DNA of 64,000 nucleotides from Nitrospira sp. (GTDB lineage: Bacteria; Nitrospirota; Nitrospiria; Nitrospirales; UBA8639): NCBI GenBank assembly GCA_024760505.1, contig CP058931.1:1684001-1748000 (forward strand), written 5' to 3'. The notes under the pieces are model-generated. The model did not search any database. It was not told the origin of the DNA and was given only the letters and a program-made list of their open reading frames with translations. Positions 32,585 to 41,462 of this stretch are shown piece after piece. A program made the translations under genes and the position numbers. Every line of letters starts with the position of its first letter. Position 1 is the first letter of the stretch.

Positions 32585-33589
32585 ATGCGGCAAATACAGA
32601 ATATACTTGGACTCTGCTTTTTGATTCTCTTCCTGGCGGGCTGCCAGGGTCCGCCTCATTTGGTAAAACGCAGTCAGATGCTGATGGGAACCGTGGTGTT
32701 TGTCACTGCGGTCGGAGCAGATGAGAGTATTGCGCAGATGGCGGTCAAAGCGGGGCTTGATGAAATCCGGCGATTAGAAGAGTTGCTGAGCACCTGGATT
32801 CCAACCAGTGAATTATCACAGGTGAATGCTGCGGCGGGACGGGAATCAATACAGGTGAGTCAGGAAACCTTTGAAGTCCTCACGCGATCGCTGGAGGTGG
32901 CGAAACTTACGCAGGGAGGGTTCAATATCGCCCTTGGTCCAGCGGTGAATGCATGGGATGTCAGCGGGGAAGGGCGTGTTCCGTCCCAGGAAGATCTGGA
33001 AGCGCTTCGCCCGCAAATAGAGTTATCAAATGTGCAATTGGATGAAACCACGCGAAGTGTGTGGTTGATGCGTCCTGGGATGTCAATTGATGTTGGGGGG
33101 ATCGGGAAAGGGTATGCCGCCGACCTCGCTGCCCACGTGATGCGTACGGCAGGAGCGACCGCAGGCGTGGTCGCTTTGTCGGGGGATATAAAGACCTTCG
33201 GACGTATGCCGGATACCCAACGCTTTGTCTTTGGTATCCAGCATCCCCGAAAGGAGCAGGGCCAAGTTTTAGGGCGGATTGAGTTGGAAGATGAAGCGGT
33301 CTCCACTGCAGGGGATTATCAACGGTATTTTATGAAAGACGGGGTTCGCTTTCACCATATCCTTGATCCCAAGACCCTTCATCCGGCTCAAGGTTGTCAA
33401 AGTGTCACAGTCATAGCCAAAGATGGTGTGATGGCCGATGGGTTGGACACCGGCATTTTTGTCATGGGTCCTGACAAAGGCATGGCCCTCATTGAGTCTT
33501 TGCCGGATGTTGAAGGGGTAATTGTCGATCAGGAAGGCACCGTGTTGGTCTCATCGGGTCTGAAGAATCGCTTAAGCCTCGAGCCGTAA
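32585..33589 (+). CDS. apbE: FAD:protein FMN transferase
   Basis: Transfers FMN from FAD to a Thr in SGAT-type motifs of exported flavoproteins. 334 residues with a lipobox (LFLAGCQG), so it is a periplasm-facing lipoprotein. Family landmarks: LMGTVVFVTA, FNIALGPAVNAWDVSG, SIDVGGIGKGYAADLAA, the TAGDYQRYF segment, HHILDPKTLHPAQG and the metal-binding MADGLDTGIFVMG near the C-terminus. The FMN-binding protein at 28629-29318, with SGATMS, is its obvious local substrate. A terminator follows the gene. Confidence 0.93.
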   Translation: MRQIQNILGLCFLILFLAGCQGPPHLVKRSQMLMGTVVFVTAVGADESIAQMAVKAGLDEIRRLEELLSTWIPTSELSQVNAAAGRESIQVSQETFEVLTRSLEVAKLTQGGFNIALGPAVNAWDVSGEGRVPSQEDLEALRPQIELSNVQLDETTRSVWLMRPGMSIDVGGIGKGYAADLAAHVMRTAGATAGVVALSGDIKTFGRMPDTQRFVFGIQHPRKEQGQVLGRIELEDEAVSTAGDYQRYFMKDGVRFHHILDPKTLHPAQGCQSVTVIAKDGVMADGLDTGIFVMGPDKGMALIESLPDVEGVIVDQEGTVLVSSGLKNRLSLEP

Positions 33590-33612
33590 CAAGGCCTTCA
33601 ACCTCAATCAAT

Positions 33613-33643
33613 AAAAAAGGAGGCATGAAGCCTCCTTTTTTTT
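33613..33643. terminator. Bidirectional intrinsic terminator
   Basis: GGAGGC at 33619-33624 pairs with GCCTCC at 33630-33635 around a 5-base loop, flanked by six A on the left and eight T on the right. It separates the convergent apbE (+) and Spy-like (-) genes. Confidence 0.9.
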
Positions 33644-33662
33644 GAGGATAGAAGTGGGCTGC

Positions 33663-34322
33663 TTAGCCTTTTTTGTCTTTGGAATGGTGGGAATACCCGC
33701 CCGGATGACCTTTCGTCATCCCACCATCTTGATGGGCATTGATGCGATCATGGACCGCTTTCATGCGAGAACGTTGCTCGTCCGTTAATACAGCCTTGGC
33801 GTCCCGCCCGGCTTTTACTGATGCCAGGTAAAGGCCTGCACGAATCTCATACAGACTCTTCAGTTTCGATTCAACAGCGCCCAAGTCCCCTTGGTCATTC
33901 CGTAGCAACTCATGCAAATCCAAGCTGGTCAGTTGCATGTCAGCTTTCATTTTAATTTTGCTTTTTTCAAAATCGGTTTTAATCGTCTGAAGTTTGGTGA
34001 CCTGATCCTCGGTAAGGGCCATGCCTTCTTTGAATTTCAAAATGTGTTCGATAAATTCAGAGGCACTTTGATGAGGCCCATGTCCTGATTTGTGAGAGCT
34101 TCCTCCTGTGCCATAGCCACCCGACATGCTCGTGCCATGATGAACCTGGCCATGGCCATAGGCTCCTGCTCCGTGGGGGGACGTGCTATACCCGGATGGG
34201 TGGTGCGCATCTCCTGCATATCCCGTGGCCAGACCCATAGCAGGGAATCCCAGAATTAAGGACAAGACACCGGACCAAAGTGGAATCATTCGTGTGTGGT
34301 TCGTTTTGCCTGTAATGGTCAT
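33663..34322 (-). CDS. Spy/CpxP/LTXXQ-like His-rich periplasmic protein
   Basis: 219 residues. Signal peptide with cleavage near GLATGYA, then a Gly/His/Ser-rich stretch (about residues 35-90, many HH and GHG) likely to bind metal. A helical domain follows, with FKEGMALTEDQVTKLQTIK and AVLTDEQRSRMKAVHDRI, two LTxxQ-type motifs as in Spy, CpxP and CnrX. ATG 34322 has a perfect AAAGGAGG 8 nt upstream, overriding the longer frame to 34388. Probably an envelope-stress chaperone or metal-sensing protein. Confidence 0.75.
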   Translation of the reverse strand: MTITGKTNHTRMIPLWSGVLSLILGFPAMGLATGYAGDAHHPSGYSTSPHGAGAYGHGQVHHGTSMSGGYGTGGSSHKSGHGPHQSASEFIEHILKFKEGMALTEDQVTKLQTIKTDFEKSKIKMKADMQLTSLDLHELLRNDQGDLGAVESKLKSLYEIRAGLYLASVKAGRDAKAVLTDEQRSRMKAVHDRINAHQDGGMTKGHPGGYSHHSKDKKG

Positions 34323-34656
34323 GTGAACAGCCTCCTTTCGCGAAGAGAAAAACGCTATGGTGAAAGAAAAAATGAGGGGACAAGTCATAATGATCTGTGA
34401 GTTCCCTGAACTAATTCTTATTATACACTGGAATGCGGAAAATGTAGCACGGGAGCCTCTATCTTAATACAAAAATTCAAGAGGTTACACAACCCCATTG
34501 AACTTGAGACCCTGCTCTGGGTTGCAAGGAAGGCGGATGAGCGCGTGGGTGTTATTGTTTGTGATTCGATAAGGGGTCGAACCACAGTCAATGTAAGAAG
34601 TATTCGTTATCAAAAGGAAAAAGCTGTGGACGAATGGAAAGGGGAAGCCGGCCTCA

Positions 34657-35091
34657 TCAGGCTTTTTGGCAGGTATTGCAGAGACCGTACAGTTCCAGCT
34701 TATGGGTTTGAATGGTAAAGCCGTTTTTTCTCGCGACCTCTTCTTGTAAATTTTCGATTTGGCAATTTTGAAATTCGACTATTTTGCCGCAGGAGGTGCA
34801 AATGAGGTGATCATGATGACCCTTATGAGACACATTATCGAATTGCGTTTGTGAGCCGAAATGGCGTTCCTGTGCCAGGTCGGTTTCACAGAATAATTTG
34901 AGCGTGCGATAGATAGTGGCCAGGCCAATATGCGGGTCTTTTTTGGCGAGGATATGATATAACTGCTCGGCAGTGACATGCTCCATTTTGAGGAAGGTCG
35001 TCAGAATTAACTCGCGTTGACGAGTCAGTTTGAGGCTGTTTTTTTGGAGATGATGCTTGAGTGTTTCGAGTTCTTTGACCGGTTTAGACAT
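34657..35091 (-). CDS. fur: Ferric uptake regulator family protein
   Basis: 144 residues from ATG 35091. Winged helix at about residues 10-80 (LKLTRQRELILTTFLKMEHVTAEQL, GLATIYRTLKLFCE), then the metal site FDNVSHKGHHDHLICTSCGKIVEF and a second CxxC (LCNTC) near the end, as in Fur proteins with a structural zinc. It could in principle be another Fur-family member (Zur or PerR). The several GATAATGAT-like sites within 13 kb favour Fur. It precedes the Spy-like gene on the same strand. Confidence 0.88.
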   Translation of the reverse strand: MSKPVKELETLKHHLQKNSLKLTRQRELILTTFLKMEHVTAEQLYHILAKKDPHIGLATIYRTLKLFCETDLAQERHFGSQTQFDNVSHKGHHDHLICTSCGKIVEFQNCQIENLQEEVARKNGFTIQTHKLELYGLCNTCQKA

Positions 35092-35202
35092 GGTGAATTC
35101 TTTCGTAAGATGAAGAAGGAAGATATTAAACCCCAATCACCCTGGGTGGTCAAGAATTATTTTGTCTGTTTTGGTGTTGGCGGAGAAATTTAGGGAGAAC
35201 CT

Positions 35203-35763
35203 ATGAGAAAACCTTCAGAAGTAACGGGTGACCGCGCTTTGCTCATTTATACGTTGCATTTGACCGAATCCATGGGCCTGATGAGTGACGTGAAACTTCA
35301 ACAAGTATTATTCCTCTGTGAATTGCAAATGTTGGGGAAGGGATTGAAAGGGTTGCATTTTGAATTCGTACGATTTCCCTATGGGGCCTTTAGCAAGGAT
35401 GTGGATAATGATTTGCTCTTTTTGCGTAGAAAGGAACGGATAGAAAATTTTGATTTGACCGAACAGGCTGAGGGAGTTGTGGGCTTGGTTGATAAGATCA
35501 TGAAGGAGCCCGAAGCCAATCAACAGGTTATGGAAATTATTCACACGGTGGTTGAGAAATATGGGCCTATGGATACCAGCGCCATCATGAGTGCCGTGGA
35601 GGCAGTGGAATTAGGTCCTGCTGATAATCCCGAGCAAAAACTTGCCATCCGAGATATTTCCTTCCACACCATTATGCTGGTGCCCTCCCGGATTGAAGCG
35701 ACCGAAGCCATCACGCTTTCACCCGCACAGGTAAAATCCTTAAATACAGCGATGGGGTATTGA
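35203..35763 (+). CDS. Panacea/DUF4065-like domain protein
   Basis: 186 residues. The N-terminal half, with DVKLQQVLFLCELQMLGKG and FEFVRFPYGAFSKDVDNDLLFL, resembles the Panacea (DUF4065, SocA-like) domain that neutralises many different toxins. The C-terminal half is helical (IIHTVVEKYGPMDTSAIMSAV). AGGGAGAA lies before the ATG. No toxin-like partner is adjacent: fur is divergent upstream and the ComEA-like gene convergent downstream. It may therefore be an orphan or serve another role. Confidence 0.65.
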   Translation: MRKPSEVTGDRALLIYTLHLTESMGLMSDVKLQQVLFLCELQMLGKGLKGLHFEFVRFPYGAFSKDVDNDLLFLRRKERIENFDLTEQAEGVVGLVDKIMKEPEANQQVMEIIHTVVEKYGPMDTSAIMSAVEAVELGPADNPEQKLAIRDISFHTIMLVPSRIEATEAITLSPAQVKSLNTAMGY

Positions 35764-35836
35764 GGCCCCGTCGACATCTGGATGATGGTGTATCCTGGCT
35801 GGGCAAGTATTGAAGGTAAAGAGAGCATAAGAGGTC

Positions 35837-35864
35837 CCGAGGTCGAACATGGGTCCGACCTCGG
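35837..35864. terminator. Possible terminator between convergent genes
   Basis: CCGAGGTCG (35837-35845) pairs with CGACCTCGG (35856-35864). It lies between the DUF4065-like and ComEA-like genes, both of which run into it. The T tract is poor (TCTTGT), so termination may be weak or Rho-aided. Confidence 0.45.
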
Positions 35865-35881
35865 TCTTGTAAATTCCGGGG

Positions 35882-36208
35882 TTACTTGGTAGGCGAGGCT
35901 TCTTCAGGAGAAGCTGTTGAGCCAACGGTAAAGGTATCCCGCAGCGCTTCCAGTCTGACCTTCCCCACGCCTTTCACTTTCGCCAGATCATCGAATGATT
36001 TAAAGGCGCCATGATCTTTTTTGTAGGCGAGGATGTTGTGGGCGATATCCTGTCCCACGCCTTTGACGGCTTCGAGTTGTTCAAGACTGGCAGTGTTAAT
36101 GTCAATCTTGTTGACGGTCGCTTCTGCCCAGGACACGGGGAACAACAGGCCGACGGAAAGAACAAGAGCAAACATGAAGACCGAAACTTGTTGTGAATGA
36201 AGCCTCAC
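35882..36208 (-). CDS. ComEA-like helix-hairpin-helix exported protein
   Basis: 108 residues from GTG 36208, which has AAAGGAG 8 nt upstream; the frame extends to 36352 without a better signal. Signal peptide (MFALVLSVGLLFPVSWAEA), then a double helix-hairpin-helix: KIDINTASLEQLEAVKGVGQ and FKSFDDLAKVKGVGKVRLEAL, the standard DNA-binding ComEA pattern. It could bind incoming DNA in the periplasm. The pilMNOP genes elsewhere in the window would fit a competence pilus, but no comEC is here. Confidence 0.85.
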   Translation of the reverse strand: MRLHSQQVSVFMFALVLSVGLLFPVSWAEATVNKIDINTASLEQLEAVKGVGQDIAHNILAYKKDHGAFKSFDDLAKVKGVGKVRLEALRDTFTVGSTASPEEASPTK

Positions 36209-36373
36209 GGCACACACTCCTTTCAAAATGGTTGAAACGTGTCGTTGCCGTTCTTCCCCTTCACGGGGAGAAGGCCACGAATGAATGAGTGAGGCTAGGG
36301 AGCAAAAGGATTGAAGGGCAATCTGTCGAAGGTGATATCTTGGGAGTGTCAAAAGCCCAATAAATGTGAAAAT

Positions 36374-37936
36374 TTACTGAGGCGAAGACGGAGGAACGGT
36401 TGTCGGAAATTGATACAAGGTGCCGAATTTCTGTCTGAGGTCTTGAATAAAGGGTTCAGGAGTCAGGGCCTGCCCAGTCACGCGGGTGATTAAATCGGCT
36501 GCCGTATACTGTCGTCCCCAACGATGAACCTTATCATTCAGCCAGCCTTTCAATGGAAGCAAGTTACCCTGACTGATGGCCTGGTCGAGGTCAGGAAGAT
36601 CCTTTTGTGCCTGCCGAAATAGCATGGCTGCATACAGATTCCCAAGCGTGTATGTGGGGAAATAGCCAAAGGCTCCAAAGGACCAGTGCACGTCCTGCAG
36701 CACGCCTTCCGCATCGGAGGAAGGAACGATCCCCAGGTATTCCTGAATTTTAGCGTTCCAGATTTCCGGCAGATCATCAACGTGCAAGCGGCCTTCAATG
36801 ATATCCAGCTCAATTTCAAATCGCACCATGATATGCAGGTTATACGTCAGTTCATCGGCTTCGACCCGAATAAACGACGGGGCCACCCGGTTGATCGCCA
36901 GATAGAAATCTTCTGCACTGACTTGCCCCAACTGTGTCGGAAACACCTCCTGAAGTTTCGGGTAAAAATATTGCCAAAACGCGCGGGACCGTCCTACGCA
37001 ATTTTCCCATAAACGGGATTGGCTTTCATGAATACCCAGAGAAATCGCTTCACCCAATGGAGTGCCATATTGTTTTGCGGGTAACCCTTGTTCGTACAGG
37101 CCATGCCCTCCTTCGTGGATACAGCTAAAGAGACAGGAGGGGAGATCCGTTTCAAAGACGCGGGTAGTCACCCGCACATCGGTTGGATGAAACGCCGTCG
37201 TAAACGGATGCTCCGACAAATCCAGGCGTCCACGTTGAAAATCATAGCCCATGTGCTTGAGCACAAGCCGGCCAAAGTCCATCTGTGGGGTGTGCTCATA
37301 CGATTGCGTCAGGAGTTGGGTATTGGGTTGGACAGGGGACTGTCGTATGTGGTCCAACAGACGAATCAGCTCCGTCCGCAAGGTGGCAAAGAGTGGACGC
37401 AATTGGGCCACCGTCGATCCTGGTTCGTAGGTGTCGAGTAACGCATTATAGGGAGAATCCGCGTAACCCAAATAGTCCGCCTCTTGTTGCTTGAGTTTCA
37501 CGACCCGTTGCAGATTCGGCAGAAACCGTTGGAAGTCATTCGTCTTTCTGGCTTCCGCCCATACTTGTTGCGCCAAAGAACATTCCCGCTCAAGCTGGTT
37601 GACGAAGGCCGACGGCAATTTTTTCGCACGGGAAAAGTCCCGCCAAGTCTCGCGAAGGAGAGCTTGAGAGGGTTCGTCCAAGACAGACGCGTGCTGAGAA
37701 TGAAGCGTGCCGGTGGAGAGATCCACAAACGTTCCAAGCAGGGATTCCATCTCAGGCGAAACAAATTGGTCATGGGCCAGCGTTTGAAGCGTGGCCAGTT
37801 GTTCCGCGCGAACCCCTCCTCCTCCTGGAGGCATATAGGTTTCCTGATCCCAGGAGAGCACGGCTGCGGCATCATGCAGGTGATGGATCTGTCGCAAGGT
37901 CTGTTTCAGCGGATCAAGAGCAACGTCAGCGGACAT
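36374..37936 (-). CDS. Carboxypeptidase Taq family (M32) metallopeptidase
   Basis: 520 residues from ATG 37936 (GAGGA 9-12 nt upstream). Zinc site HEGGH in CIHEGGHGLYEQGLP near residue 270, with a downstream Glu in GIHESQSRLWEN. Other M32 hallmarks: LSWDQETYMPPGG near the N-terminus and RVEADELTYNLHIMVRFE. Cytoplasmic, removes C-terminal residues from peptides. It stands alone; no operon partner. Confidence 0.93.
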   Translation of the reverse strand: MSADVALDPLKQTLRQIHHLHDAAAVLSWDQETYMPPGGGGVRAEQLATLQTLAHDQFVSPEMESLLGTFVDLSTGTLHSQHASVLDEPSQALLRETWRDFSRAKKLPSAFVNQLERECSLAQQVWAEARKTNDFQRFLPNLQRVVKLKQQEADYLGYADSPYNALLDTYEPGSTVAQLRPLFATLRTELIRLLDHIRQSPVQPNTQLLTQSYEHTPQMDFGRLVLKHMGYDFQRGRLDLSEHPFTTAFHPTDVRVTTRVFETDLPSCLFSCIHEGGHGLYEQGLPAKQYGTPLGEAISLGIHESQSRLWENCVGRSRAFWQYFYPKLQEVFPTQLGQVSAEDFYLAINRVAPSFIRVEADELTYNLHIMVRFEIELDIIEGRLHVDDLPEIWNAKIQEYLGIVPSSDAEGVLQDVHWSFGAFGYFPTYTLGNLYAAMLFRQAQKDLPDLDQAISQGNLLPLKGWLNDKVHRWGRQYTAADLITRVTGQALTPEPFIQDLRQKFGTLYQFPTTVPPSSPQ

Positions 37937-38220
37937 GAGCGGTTTCCTCAAAGAGTGGTAAAAAGTTCAGCGGATAACCGGACCACTGTAAGGCAGCTCT
38001 TGAGAAATTGGCAAGAAGCATTCGCCGATGAGTGAAGAGAGCCGGCCAGGCGTGGAAGCCTGTGCCTATTGGTCCGGACACAGAAAGACGGACCAAGCAA
38101 GAGAGAGGGAAAATATGAGAATGGACGAAATGGCTTGCGGCAGGAGGATGAAGGGAAGGACAATGTGGGTCATTGAAGATCAATCGTGAGGCGATGAATT
38201 GACTGCAAAGGGGGTTCAAC

Positions 38221-38907
38221 ATGAAATCCTTGGTGCTGCCGGACATTGAAGTCTATGCCGAAGCGCACTCTTTGCCGGAATCGGAGCTGTGCCGGCGACT
38301 TCGGGAGGAAACGTATCGAAACATGGACTGCCCCCAGATGGTGGTCGGTCCATTGGAAGGCGCATTTTTAAAGGTCATGGCGTTGAGTGTGGGAGCCAGG
38401 CGGGTGTTGGAAATCGGCACCTTTACGGGCTACAGCGCCCTCTGTATGGCGGAATGTCTTCCGGATGATGGGATGGTTATCACGTGCGATATCGATCCGG
38501 AGTCCACGGCTATGGCCAAACGGTATTGGGCTCAGAGCGCTCATGGGACAAAGATTCATCTTCGCCTCGGCCCCGCCCTGGAAACGATGGCGACATTGAC
38601 TGGAACGTTTGACCTGATTTTCATCGATGCCGACAAGGCCAACTATGTGAATTATTTTCGTCAGGCATTGGAGTTGATATCCGATCAAGGCGTCATTCTC
38701 ATTGATAATGTTTTGTGGAATGGAGATGTGCTGACACATCCTGCTCCGGATACCAATACGGCGGCCATTCAAGAACTCAATCGAGTCGTGCATGCCGAGC
38801 CGCGGGTCTCAGCGGTTCTGTTGACCATTCGCGATGGGATATTCTTGATTAAGCCACAATCCTTCCCAAAAGGTAACGGTCAGGCACAACAGCAAGTCCA
38901 ACAATGA
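38221..38907 (+). CDS. Class I SAM-dependent O-methyltransferase (caffeoyl-CoA OMT type)
   Basis: 228 residues. SAM-binding VLEIGTFTGYSALCMAECLP near residue 60, the acidic CDIDPES, metal/catalytic FDLIFIDADKANYVNYF and LIDNVLWNGDVL, all as in the bacterial O-methyltransferase family 3. The substrate is unknown. A divergent M32 peptidase gene lies 284 bp upstream. Confidence 0.9.
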   Translation: MKSLVLPDIEVYAEAHSLPESELCRRLREETYRNMDCPQMVVGPLEGAFLKVMALSVGARRVLEIGTFTGYSALCMAECLPDDGMVITCDIDPESTAMAKRYWAQSAHGTKIHLRLGPALETMATLTGTFDLIFIDADKANYVNYFRQALELISDQGVILIDNVLWNGDVLTHPAPDTNTAAIQELNRVVHAEPRVSAVLLTIRDGIFLIKPQSFPKGNGQAQQQVQQ

Positions 38908-38998
38908 CTCATTTCCCAAAGATGCTTCTTGCATTGACGGGTTTCTCAGCGAATCCGATCCAGAGGCAATCTCATAAGACAAGGTAAGTCAGACAAGC

Positions 38999-39619
38999 AT
39001 GGGTACAGCAAACCTTGATCCCGCAAGACACCGGATTGTGGAGCCTGAAGATCAGTGGGAGCCCCGGCAGGTCTTGCTCTTTAGCGGTCATATGATCGAT
39101 GCCCCGGGGAGACAGCCTCCGCGTTTTCCAAGGGATAAAGAAGTCGTGGCGGCACAGAAAATCGCCGAGGTCTTAGACCAACTGGGCGCAGGCCCTAATG
39201 ATCTTGCGCTCACGCAAGGCGCCTGTGGGGGCGACCTCCTGTTCACAGAGGCCTGTCAGCAACGAAAGGTGATCATTCAGTGGATGCAACCGTTTCACGA
39301 GCCGGAGTTTATTCAAAAGTCTGTCATCTGTAGGGGCGAAGCCTGGCGCGATCGGTATGTGGCTGCCAAAGCCAAGCTCACGACCGCAATCCGCTCCGCC
39401 CCTGAGCACCTTGGCTCACTACCCGAAGGTGTCGATCCATATGAACGGTGCAACCTATGGCTGCTTCACACCGCATTGGAGTATGGGGTGGAGAAGGTGC
39501 ACTTCATCTGTTTGTGGGATGGAGGGGGAGGTGATGGAAAGGGCGGTACGGCGCACATGTATGCAGAAGTAAAACGCCGATCCGGAAATGTCACATGGAT
39601 CGACACCCGGACTCTTTAA
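38999..39619 (+). CDS. Rossmann-like (SLOG-type?) hypothetical protein
   Basis: 206 residues. QVLLFSGHMIDAPG, then AQKIAEVLDQLG and LALTQGACGGDLLFTEACQQRKVIIQWMQPF describe an alternating beta-alpha fold with a glycine-rich loop, like SLOG/LOG nucleotide-binding domains. GVEKVHFICLWDGGGGDGKGG follows, and the protein ends with a strand VTWIDTRTL. In other genomes such domains accompany cyclases or effector modules; here it follows the methyltransferase by 91 bp with no such partner. Family call tentative. Confidence 0.55.
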   Translation: MGTANLDPARHRIVEPEDQWEPRQVLLFSGHMIDAPGRQPPRFPRDKEVVAAQKIAEVLDQLGAGPNDLALTQGACGGDLLFTEACQQRKVIIQWMQPFHEPEFIQKSVICRGEAWRDRYVAAKAKLTTAIRSAPEHLGSLPEGVDPYERCNLWLLHTALEYGVEKVHFICLWDGGGGDGKGGTAHMYAEVKRRSGNVTWIDTRTL

Positions 39620-40225
39620 CCGAGGTTCCTCATGTGATCGTAGCGGAAAACAGTGAGGCTGAAAAAACGCTGGTTTAATTGTACGAATACGCCGGAGGCG
39701 ACATGAATGGGAAATGGCGAACACGAATGGAATCGACCGGTCGTAAAAACATCCTGAGCTTTGGCAGGAGTAGAATTCCCGGGATGATCATCACGTGCCG
39801 GCAATAAAACAAATCTAAGGAATCAACGAACGGGGGATATGTGGGCAAGTTCAGAATGATGAAGAGGGCGTACCTACAAAATCCAATACATTTTTGCTTT
39901 ACACGAACCCAAATATTCAGGGTTGTGCTCACATTTTACTAACCGTGGATTCGTTGATTAAACGAGACATGCCGGGTTTCGGCCCGGCAGCCGAGCCACT
40001 TTTCTTTCGGGAAAAGTGGCCAAAACCATTGACGCCCCGTCCGGCCTTAGGAGAGAACGGACGCCAGTCTTAAGAGGGCGGTCCAACTCGCAGGGCTCAA
40101 ACAAGGCCCGCCCGCTGAGGAGAGCGTCCCTTCCTTGGGCCAGCCGGGAGGCGTCGGTCTGCAGCGAAAGAGCCTCGCAGACAATAAAATTTTGGAAATT
40201 ATTTGAAATATCTATACGGGTGAGA
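39620..40225. other. Intergenic gap containing a dispersed repeat
   Basis: About 600 bp. The first 340 bp are featureless. The part 39971-40158 is copy 1 of the 188-bp structured repeat listed below. No gene seen. Confidence 0.6.
39971..40158 (+). repeat. 188-bp structured repeat, copy 1
   Basis: Begins with hairpin GCCGGG..CCCGGC, then a second hairpin CCACTTTTC-TTTCGG-GAAAAGTGG, then a conserved tail (AAAACCATTGACGCCCCG, GGCGGTCCAACTCGCAGGGC, AGAGCGTCCCT) ending GGAGGCGTCGG. Copies 2-4 share order and tail but have a different second stem (GGCCCTTTTG-TTTCGG-CAAAAGGGCC), so both arms changed together. No frame is conserved between copies. Confidence 0.8.
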
Positions 40226-41119
40226 TTAGCGCCCCTGTCGGATTGTTTTGTCTCCTGCCGCCGGTTTGGCAAACTCGAACTTCAACTCATTGATGCGTGC
40301 CAGATAGTCGCTGACATCGTGATCGCCGCACCGTTGATGACGGGTCAACTTGAGTCCGCGTGCGGCATAAGCGCGGCCCGCTCCCGCTCCACAGAGGTGA
40401 ATCACGGCAGCCAGATCCTGCTTCCGCTGGAGTGAGACCTTGCCGATCCGCTTCGGTCCCAACGTTTGGGTGACTTGGCGGTCGAGCAACGCCGCCGTCA
40501 ACTCAATGGCATGGCTCGGGAGGATGCGGGTGTAGAGGCTGTTGAACCAGCACGATTCCCAATCGTGCCACGGGCCGTCCTCGACCACCACATGGTCGTG
40601 AATGCAATAGCGCTTCGCCTCGCTGAAGGTCCCGTCGGTAATCTGGTACATGCCAACCGCGCTCGAGGCCGGCTTGAACAGCTCCAAGGGATTCCACGTC
40701 AGTTGCCATCGCCAGTAGGTCCGTGCCACAGGATTCCCTCCGCCCTCGACCTGTGCCAGCGCGGCGAGAAACTCAGGTGTGATGACCGCCGTTGCATGTT
40801 CGCGAAAAAGCGATTCGTATTCTCTCCAGGTCTGGACCGGACTCTTGTTGAGTGATTGGTCTAAGGGAAAGAAGATTTCGGTGGGTTTATTGAACGTATG
40901 AAAAGCCCAGTTGAGGCCAAGCCACAGGAGAAAAAGGAGGGTTGGAATCACGACCACCCGAACGATCGGATGGGAGGCCAGCACCCCCCTCATGACCGCG
41001 CGGAGCACACGCCACCCCTGGCGCACGAAACCCCAGAGCAGAGTGAATGTTAGTCCACGCTTGCGCCTCGTTCGTGGGTGAGGTTGTTTAGGAGTTGGTC
41101 GTTTTCGCCGCAACGCCAT
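40226..41119 (-). CDS. Lytic transglycosylase-like (lysozyme fold) membrane protein
   Basis: 297 residues. A basic N-terminus (MALRRKRPTPKQPHPRTRRK) is followed by a membrane helix (VVVIPTLLFLLWLGLNWAF). Then comes a lysozyme-like domain with a candidate catalytic Glu in FLAALAQVEGGGNPVA and the SLT-type motif SSAVGMYQITDGTFSEAKRYC. It probably cleaves peptidoglycan in the periplasm while anchored in the inner membrane. The C-terminal half contains LCGAGAGRAYAARGL. Monocistronic. Confidence 0.75.
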   Translation of the reverse strand: MALRRKRPTPKQPHPRTRRKRGLTFTLLWGFVRQGWRVLRAVMRGVLASHPIVRVVVIPTLLFLLWLGLNWAFHTFNKPTEIFFPLDQSLNKSPVQTWREYESLFREHATAVITPEFLAALAQVEGGGNPVARTYWRWQLTWNPLELFKPASSAVGMYQITDGTFSEAKRYCIHDHVVVEDGPWHDWESCWFNSLYTRILPSHAIELTAALLDRQVTQTLGPKRIGKVSLQRKQDLAAVIHLCGAGAGRAYAARGLKLTRHQRCGDHDVSDYLARINELKFEFAKPAAGDKTIRQGR

Positions 41120-41462
41120 AAGTTTACTATAACCGATACAAGGGGGAGAAGGACTTTAGGTATCTCTGTTCGAGGGCTGAGGATAATGGGAAGAATGTGA
41201 GAGATTGGGCAACTAGCCTGCTTGCTTGTAGAACACTTATTGGGAAGCAGTATTGATTCAATTCGCATGATGAAGACCATGTTCGTACCATTTATGATTG
41301 CGGAAAAAACCGTCGAGGATGATCCGATTAAGTAGGTAATTCAGATTTAACTCTATCTTAATTTCGCAGTAGCCTTTTTCTACATTTTATTCTAATCTTC
41401 TTGGCGGAAATTTTCTGATACAAACGTTTGTTATTGTGCATAAAAACAAGAGGAAGTAATAA
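41120..41462. other. Intergenic gap before the OLD-family gene
   Basis: 343 bp, increasingly AT-rich. A 12-bp perfect palindrome, ACAAACGTTTGT, lies at 41420-41431, about 30 bp before the next start codon, and could be an operator. No gene seen. Confidence 0.4.
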
